Part shown: piece after piece, positions 58,522 to 64,000 of the stretch
Numbering within the stretch: the stretch's first letter is position 1
Layout of the letters: each line of letters begins with the position of its first letter
NCBI GenBank assembly: GCA_963846495.1
Contig: CAWJWP010000017.1
Location: forward strand, 443,428 to 507,427
From: DASYQD01 sp963846495
GTDB taxonomy: Bacteria; Acidobacteriota; Thermoanaerobaculia; Multivoradales; JAIOJS01
Direction: 5' to 3'
Length of the DNA: 64,000 nucleotides
Notes under the pieces: generated by a model
What the model saw: only the letters and a program-made list of their open reading frames with translations
Told to the model about the DNA's origin: nothing
The model's database searches: none
Program-made: the position numbers and the translations under genes

Positions 58522-59182
58522 ATGCGTAGCGAGATCCGCTCAGCGATCACGCGTCGAGAAATCAGGCGCTCGTAAGCTATTGGGCTTTGCCGCTTATTTT
58601 CCTGACGGTGGCGCTGTTGGGCGGCTTGCGTGTCAGCGCCGACGATCACGCGTTTATCTTTTTTCCGCCGCCGCTGATTACACTCGTTCTGGCCGTCCTC
58701 CTGATGCTGCTGTTTGTACGCGGTGGCTTGATTGAGTTGCGTTCGTGGATAGCCGCGCGATAATCCACCACTCCGGAATGTAAGCCACATCTGGCTTCTG
58801 CTGACTCTCTTTTTCGCGTCGGCGCAGGCGTTCAATTCGGTGTCTGCCGGAACGTGGTTTATTACATTGGCTCTTCTCATTCTTTTTTCTTTGGACGCTT
58901 TGGAACAACCAGTTTTCATCTTTCGATGCGCGGCGTCTGTTACGCAGCCTGGTAGTGCTTTTTGGAACCGCATTCGTCCTCAAGCACATGCTGCTGGCCA
59001 GTCTTTATGCGCCGGACGGAGGTTGGCTCAAGCGGCTGGCCGGAGCGCTGGCGCAGGGAGTTTCTCTCGGCACGCTCGATGCGCCAATGTTTGCACCAGC
59101 TACTGGCTATATTTCTTTCTTCACGCTGGGGCTTTATATTGCGGGGCTGATGCTCTCCAGTACAGTGATGAGTGATGAGTGA
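58522..59182 (+). CDS. Multi-helix membrane protein, frameshifted
   Basis: A start at MRSEIRSAITRREI is followed, after a shift, by YWALPLIFLTVALLGGLRVS and LITLVLAVLLMLLFVRGGLI. Later pieces read SHIWLLLTLFFASAQAFNS, LLHWLFSFFFLWTLWNNQFS, LVVLFGTAFVLKHMLLASLY and FFTLGLYIAGLMLSS. About six transmembrane helices are visible in order over ~220 residues. No family was recognised. At least three indels are needed. It lies directly behind the 123-bp repeats. Confidence 0.6.
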
Positions 59183-59199
59183 TGAGTGACGCGAAGTGA

Positions 59200-59506
59200 G
59201 CGGTGGGCAGTGGGCAGTGAGCAGAAAGCAGAAAGCAAAAGGCGGAAGGCAGAAGGCGAACGAAACAAAGTTTCGAGTTTCGAGTTAAGCCCAAAGACCA
59301 AAGACCAAAGACCAAAGTCCAAAGACCAAAGTCCAAAGTCCAAAGTCCAAAGTCCAAAGTCCAAAGTCCAAAGTCCAAAGTCCAAAGTCCAAAGTCCAAA
59401 GTCCAAAGACCAAAGACCAAAGACCAAAGTCCAAAGTCCAAAGTCCAAAGTCCAAAGTCCAAAGTCCAAAGTCCAAAGTCCAAAGTCCAAAGTCCAAAGT
59501 CCAAAT
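59200..59506. repeat. ~30-copy AAAGTCC/AAAGACC heptamer array
   Basis: GCAGTGA/GCAGAAA-type heptamers (59205-59260) pass into a near-perfect AAAGTCC/AAAGACC array at ~59290-59505, about 30 units. It ends three bases before the ATG of the beta-lactamase-like gene and replaces any Shine-Dalgarno sequence. Confidence 0.85.
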
Positions 59507-59507
59507 C

Positions 59508-60505
59508 ATGAAATCATTTCTTTCATTTGCATTGTGCGTAGCGTTCTCAGCTTCCGGCTGCTCGCAGTCCGGTAACACGTCGAAAAATGCGACGCTGAAT
59601 ACGCGAGTCTCAGATTCCGGAACCGCGGACTCAACTCCCAAACCACAAGTCTCAAGTGCGCACTCTGAAGCACTCCAAAATCAAATCAAAGAAATCGCGG
59701 CAGAGGCAAAGGGTAAGGTCGGCGTCGACGTGCTGAAGACGGCGGTGGAAACACGGCGAGACCTGTGACGTGTCGCTTAATCCGCATGAGCATTTTCCCA
59801 TGCACAGCGTCTATAAGCTGCCGATTAGCATGGCGGTGATGAAGCACGTCGATGCGGGAAAGATAAAGCTCACGGACAAAATAACTATCAGCAAGGATGA
59901 TCTGGTCGGACGCGTGGCCCACTCGCCGATGCGCCTCCGACACCCGAACGGGGCCACATTGACAGTCGAAGAGCTTCTTCGCTTTGCGATCTCTGAAAGC
60001 GATGGCGCGGCGTCGGATGCTTTGATGAAGCTCGCCGGTGGGCCGGGTGCGGTGCAGGCTTATCTGACTGAGCTGTCCATCAAAGACATGATCGTGCTCG
60101 ACACTGAGGTGACTCTTACTCAGAACACGACGGCGCGGTATCGCAACTGGGCCACGCCGGAGGCGTCGGTCGCGCTGCTGCGCGCGCTGCACGAACGGCG
60201 CGGGATTGTCGGAATCATCCCAGGGCCTGCTGTTGAAGTTCATGACGGAATCGAAGCCGGGGCAGAAGCGCTTGAAGGGATTACTGCCGGCGGGCACGGC
60301 GGTCGCGCACAAGACGGGGACTTCGGGCACGGACAAAGGAGTGACCGCGGCGACGAACGATATCGGCATCATTACTCTGCCAAATGGAAAACGCGTGGCG
60401 ATTGCCGTCTTCGTTTCAGACTCGCCGGCGGATGAAGCGACGCGCGAAGGCGTGATCGCGAAGATCGCAAAAGCAGTGTACGAGGCACTGAGCAGTAGGC
60501 AGTGA
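59508..60505 (+). CDS. Class A beta-lactamase-like lipoprotein, two frameshifts
   Basis: A lipoprotein signal peptide (MKSFLSFALCVAFSASGCSQ) precedes the hydrolase. Shifts near 59740 and 60205 split it. Active-site elements are SxxK in HSVYKLPISMAVMKH, the second motif as SESDG (Gly where SDN has Asn), an omega-loop EVTLTQNTTARYRNWATPEA, and AVAHKTGTSGTDKG with KTG. The RYRNWATP segment and KTGTSG point to subclass A2 (VEB/PER/CfxA-like). Joined length is ~330 residues. The substrate range is unknown. The final SSRQ is read from repeat DNA. Confidence 0.83.
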
Positions 60506-60589
60506 GCAAAAGGCAGACGGCAGACGGCAGACGGCAGGAAGCAGTGAGCAGTGAGCAGAAGGCAGAAGGCACTCGCCAGCCAAGAGACC

Positions 60590-61014
60590 TCAATCTGCCG
60601 ACTTCAATTCCTTAGCCAGAAAATACAGCGTGTGTCCTTCGCTGATCCGCGGCAGCTCGCCGAAGATTCGATAACCTAGACCTTCATAGAAAGGTAGCGC
60701 CTGAAAGCTGGTCGTCTCGAGATAGACCAGCGGGTGCGCGTGTGCGGCCGCGTAGTCCTCAATTGCCGTCATCAATTTCGAACCGTAACCGCTGCCGCGG
60801 TGTGGCTCATCAACCCAGAGCGCGTCAATGTGCATCGAGCGTCCCCACAAAGTTCCCTGTACGCCTGCGATAATCCGCCGCTCCGAATCACGAAGATAGA
60901 GAGCCGCCGGCCGCGGCCACTCATTGCCGTTTGATCGCGATTGAATAAGCGCACGCCGTCGACCAGCGTCTGGAAGTCTTCGGGTCGCGGACTCTCATCC
61001 AGTTCTACGTTCAT
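60590..61014 (-). CDS. GNAT-family N-acetyltransferase, one frameshift
   Basis: MNVELDESPRPEDFQTLVDG and RDQTAMSGRGRRLSIFVIR join, after a shift near 60875, to IIAGVQGTLWGRSMHIDALW and VDEPHRGSGYGSKLMTAIED, the acetyl-CoA-binding motif A (R.GSGYGSKL). TTSFQALPFYEGLGYRIFGE follows as motif B. It is ~141 residues, a usual stand-alone GNAT. The substrate is not predictable. The 3' side faces heptamer repeats (60505-60585). Confidence 0.85.
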
Positions 61015-61116
61015 AGGGTTTAGTTTCAAGTTTCAGGTTTCAAGTTTCAAGGGCGGAAGCAGACTTGTGCTTTCTGGGGTGCGCTCTTCTATGCCTTCTT
61101 TCGGAAAGAGCAATCA

Positions 61117-61212
61117 CTAGTAAATGGCTCCGTCCTGCGAGAGGCCCAGATAGCGCCTGGTGTTAGCGAACTTCCGTCCCAGTTTTCTTGGCTTGTCTCG
61201 GGTCTTGCCCAT
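61117..61212 (-). pseudogene. XRE-type regulator, first 31 codons only
   Basis: MGKTRDKPRKLGRKFANTRR then YLGLSQDGAIY resembles the first helix-turn-helix segment of an XRE regulator and stops after 31 codons. A strong GGAGAGGAGACTCC lies before the ATG, so the start was real. The rest is absent. The surrounding 61015-61380 holds no other gene. Confidence 0.4.
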
Positions 61213-61380
61213 CAGGAGTCTCCTCTCCGTGATGATGTGAGGCGTCGAGTAGAGAAATGTCCGCCTTAGCATGGCGTTTTTTATAAGTGAGTTACCGCAC
61301 AGACCGCTGAAATCTCCCGGTGATATAAGCCTCTCGTTCCTCACGTTTCAAGCCCTAAGACCTCTAAGGAGACTCACGCT

Positions 61381-62307
61381 ATGAAAAACAGAAGAATCAA
61401 AATCTTGTTGGCTGTAATGTCTCTGTTAACCATTGCTGCCTTTGCGGCGCTTCCATCCAGTTCCAAAATAGCGCCTCCGGTTGTTCAAGAGTCGGTGAGC
61501 AATCCCCTGACACTGGGAAATCCGAGCGGCGCTACCGTTAGCACAAGCAACAAAGACAATTTCTTGATGGTCAAAGATCAATATGCGCTGTCGTTCAATA
61601 ACTCTCGTGGTGGCCCGAATTGGGTTAGCTGGCACCTTCAAGCCACGGACATCGGAGACCAAGATCGGGCTCCAACCTTTAGCCCTGATACAACTTTGCC
61701 CGCCGGATTCAAACGGGTAGTTACATCAGACTATACAAACTCCGGTTTTGATCGTGGCCATGTTTGCAATTCGAAAGATCGAACTGACACGCGCGAGAAT
61801 AACGATGCAACGTTCTTGTTGACTAACATACTCCCTCAGGGCCCTGGTAATAATCAGGGTCCGTGGGTGCGGCTTGAAAACTTCGAACGACAATTGGCAC
61901 AGCAAGGTAACGAACTTTACATCGTGGCCGGTGCGTTCGGTAAAGGCGGCACCGGGGAGGTAAAGGTCAAGGGGAGGAAGACGAAAAAGTTGGTAAATGC
62001 GACTACGATTGCCGGGGGCAAGATCACGGTTCCCAAGACGTTCTGGAAGGTAATGGTAATCCTAAAGCAAGGCTCAAACGACCTCAGCCGGATAGATGCG
62101 AGCACCCGCGTGATAGCCGTCTGTATGCCGAACAAAACCCAAATTAGATCCGATGATTGGCATACATTTATTACAACAACAAAGAACGTCGAAACGGCCA
62201 CCGGACATGATCTGCTTTCCGAATTGCCATCCGGAATTCAAAGCGTACTCGCGGCGAAGCGCGACGCGACCGCTGTCGGCCTGGCAAGTAAGAATCCTTG
62301 TCAGTGA
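61381..62307 (+). CDS. Secreted DNA/RNA non-specific endonuclease
   Basis: This encodes 308 residues with a signal peptide (MKNRRIKILLAVMSLLTIAA). The catalytic beta-beta-alpha-metal motif is FDRGHVCNSKDRT with H127 as general base and the metal-ligand Asn in FLLTNILPQGPGNNQGPWVR, as in Serratia-type NucA nucleases. PNWVSWHLQATDIGDQDRAP and ELYIVAGAFGKGG are further family landmarks. It likely scavenges or degrades extracellular nucleic acid. AAGGAGACTCACGCT precedes the ATG. The gene is intact. Confidence 0.92.
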   Translation: MKNRRIKILLAVMSLLTIAAFAALPSSSKIAPPVVQESVSNPLTLGNPSGATVSTSNKDNFLMVKDQYALSFNNSRGGPNWVSWHLQATDIGDQDRAPTFSPDTTLPAGFKRVVTSDYTNSGFDRGHVCNSKDRTDTRENNDATFLLTNILPQGPGNNQGPWVRLENFERQLAQQGNELYIVAGAFGKGGTGEVKVKGRKTKKLVNATTIAGGKITVPKTFWKVMVILKQGSNDLSRIDASTRVIAVCMPNKTQIRSDDWHTFITTTKNVETATGHDLLSELPSGIQSVLAAKRDATAVGLASKNPCQ

Positions 62308-62505
62308 GCAGTCAGCAGAAGGCAGAAGGCAGTAGGCAAAAAGCAGAAGGCAGTAGGCAAAAGGCAGTAGGCAGACGGCAGGAGGCAGATGGCAGAACCC
62401 AGAAAAACTGAATACCGAAACGCATCCTGAATCCGCCTTCGGCCTGGGCCCGCTACCGCAGGCGGTTCTGACTGCTTCCTGCCTTTTGCTTTCTGCCTTC
62501 TGCGT
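62308..62505. repeat. GGCAGTA/GGCAGAA heptamer tract
   Basis: AGGCAGTAGGCAAAAGGCAG-type heptamers (62315-62400) and a CCGCTACCGCAGGCGGTTCT repeat (62450) separate the convergent endonuclease and CHAT genes. Confidence 0.75.
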
Positions 62506-64000
62506 TTAGCGCCAGTCTCCCAGCACTACGAACGGAGCCCAGAAGTACGGATGCGCGAAGCGCGGATCACGCATAACGGCGAGTTGAGCACGCCGCAGAC
62601 TTTCCGCTTTTGATTGTCCCGCCACGAGTTCTCTGTAGAAAACCTGCATCGTCTCTTTTGTCGAAACGTCGTTGACACTCCACAGCGATGCAATCACGGT
62701 CGGCGCGCCCGCTTTCGCAAATGCGCGCGAGAGGCTGCTGTAAACGGCGCTGGGATCGAATCCGCCAAGATTCGTTTCGCACGCCGAAAGCGTTACCAGC
62801 CGCGTCCCATCGAACGAAAGTTTAAAGTTGTCTTCCACGAGATCTTTCACCGACAACCGCCCTGGGTCGCCGGCCAGCAACAGATGACTTTCTTTCGGTT
62901 CCATACTGTTGATGAATCCGTGCGTCGCGAAATGCACGTAAGACGTGCCCGCGGTCGATCGCGCGACCAACGCCATAGTTGCGTCTTTGCCGGTGACGAC
63001 GTTGGCGTTCACAAACATTTTGCCCAGCGTCGAGACCTCTTCGCTCGCCGCCGGCAAACTCCCGTCCGGATTTCCGAGCGCCAATAATGGCCGAGTGCTC
63101 TGACTACTATTCGTTTTCACCGCCGACACCACGGTGTTCAGCAAATCCGCTGACGCGAGATACGCAATCCGTTTTTGTTCGATTAGAAAACTGAGTGAGC
63201 CATCCGGGTTTGCCCGCCCCAGCGCGTGCATCGGCAGGTAATAAAGTTCTGCCGCGGGAACGAAGATCAGCGTTTCGGATTGATCCACTTCGGCTTGGGC
63301 GGGCTTAATCAACGCGTCGTAGAGCTTGAGCGTTGCGTCCTTGATCGGCGCGACGAGTGTTTTGAAGTCAGCTTGACCGTCATCCTTCCAGAGTTGGCCG
63401 CGCGCTGAACGCTCAAGGACGCCCGGCTCGCTCGCACTGTCCAAAGCTTCGCGATACTGAATGACGAGCCGCGCCAAATCCGCGCGCTTGATTGGCACAG
63501 TGCGAACCGCCGGCTCGGCATCGCGCGTCACCACAAAGATGTACAGGTCGTTGTCAGTCGGAAAGTATTCCAGCAGCAGCGTCTTTTCAGGCAAACTCTT
63601 GCGCACTTTCACCAAGTCAGTTGGATTGACGGCCACCAGACTGGCGTACGACGGATTCGCGCGCTTGATGCTTTCCACTGCGCCGAGATAATTCGTCTGC
63701 GCTTGGTTAAGTTTAGCGCGCGCGGCGGCAATCTTCGCCTGATCGCGGTTTGCTTCGGGCTTGGCAAGTTCGGTGGCGAGCTCGCGTTCCGCTACTCGCA
63801 GCGCCTCGGTTCGTTCACTCACACGATCGAGCAGTGCACTCACCGCCGGATCTTTCGCCTGGATGTTTGCGCCCGCGAGCGCATCAACCAAAGCCTTCGA
63901 TTTAGACCGCTCGAGATAACTGAGCGCTTCCGCTGCGCGACCCTTCTTGATGAGAAGCTTTATCAGGTGATCATAGAGATCCCGGTTGCCTCGGCTGGCG
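62506..64000 (-). CDS. CHAT-domain (caspase-like) protein, C-terminal part
   Basis: The frame is open to the right edge; ~497 residues are visible. TPR-like helices (KGRAAEALSYLERSKSKALV) and a coiled coil (ERTEALRVAERELATELAKP) lead to the CHAT protease domain: LIFVPAAELYYLPMHALGRA, catalytic His in YVHFATHGFINSMEPKESHL, and catalytic Cys in LVTLSACETNLGGF, ending ASLWSVNDVSTKETMQVFYR. CHAT proteases are caspase relatives, often fused to TPRs that sense a partner. The N-terminal part lies outside the window. Confidence 0.9.
   Translation of the reverse strand, partial: ASRGNRDLYDHLIKLLIKKGRAAEALSYLERSKSKALVDALAGANIQAKDPAVSALLDRVSERTEALRVAERELATELAKPEANRDQAKIAAARAKLNQAQTNYLGAVESIKRANPSYASLVAVNPTDLVKVRKSLPEKTLLLEYFPTDNDLYIFVVTRDAEPAVRTVPIKRADLARLVIQYREALDSASEPGVLERSARGQLWKDDGQADFKTLVAPIKDATLKLYDALIKPAQAEVDQSETLIFVPAAELYYLPMHALGRANPDGSLSFLIEQKRIAYLASADLLNTVVSAVKTNSSQSTRPLLALGNPDGSLPAASEEVSTLGKMFVNANVVTGKDATMALVARSTAGTSYVHFATHGFINSMEPKESHLLLAGDPGRLSVKDLVEDNFKLSFDGTRLVTLSACETNLGGFDPSAVYSSLSRAFAKAGAPTVIASLWSVNDVSTKETMQVFYRELVAGQSKAESLRRAQLAVMRDPRFAHPYFWAPFVVLGDWR

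Noticed and set aside
59121..59641. Long frames on both strands with MDFGLWTLDFGLW or SKVQSPKSKVQS repeats
   Set aside because: They are translations of the heptamer array. A period of 7 keeps all frames open without being coding.

Overview
The window looks like two unrelated DNAs joined at about position 5379. Bases 1-5378 are GC-rich and read like an actinobacterium: a serine hydrolase tail, SnoaL/NTF2-like proteins, an MmyB-type XRE regulator, a DsbA-family protein, two DHFR/RibD-family reductases and a broken AraC regulator. From 5379 onward the GC content drops. Gene content, small basic secreted proteins and dense palindromic and heptameric repeats fit an Acidobacteriota genome of the Blastocatellia/Pyrinomonadaceae type. 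That placement is inference; no rRNA or tRNA is present. The join cuts a gene on each side, so an assembly chimera is more likely than a biological fusion.

Layout after the join: two paralogous PYROXD2-like FAD oxidoreductases (5.4-7.9 kb); APC amino-acid permease; hypothetical; tandem universal stress protein; ada; aldehyde dehydrogenase; EamA exporter; VOC protein (to 16.8 kb). A minus-strand unit at 16.98-17.53 kb has its own sigma70-like promoter, many GNRA- and UUCG-capped stems and an intrinsic terminator, and looks like an unrecognised structured RNA gene. Then come hicBA, tag, a very large MASE1/GAF/PAS hybrid histidine kinase, a VOC protein, a Cys-cluster protein paired with an OB/DEDD exonuclease, rmuC, an AddB-like nuclease carrying in-frame palindromic insertions, DinB, and a divergent GAF plus cytosolic subtilisin pair.

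At 34.3-39.0 kb lies the most novel-looking locus: a TlpA-like thioredoxin, two paralogous ~90-residue peptides with an almost invariant Cys/Trp/Tyr-rich C-terminus, and an ABC exporter with a long Pro/Gly/Met-rich N-terminal extension. No recognisable peptide-modifying enzyme is present. The section from 39 to 47 kb holds small secreted proteins, a PQQ-like propeller, a DUF433/DUF5615 pair, DUF4440 proteins and an ORF6N protein among repeats. A defence island follows (47.5-55.7 kb): type III-like Res and Mod plus two overlapping PD-(D/E)XK proteins. It is followed by RusA, a DUF433 protein, an MntA/HepT pair, a TPR-like protein, a membrane protein, a class A beta-lactamase directly behind a ~30-copy heptamer array, a GNAT, a secreted DNA/RNA endonuclease and a CHAT protease running off the right edge.

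Many genes are split by single-base indels. Where the original can be inferred (peptide 2, the DUF433 gene at 56.5 kb) the missing bases lie in homopolymer runs, so most of these genes are probably intact in the organism. Coordinates for such genes span all pieces.
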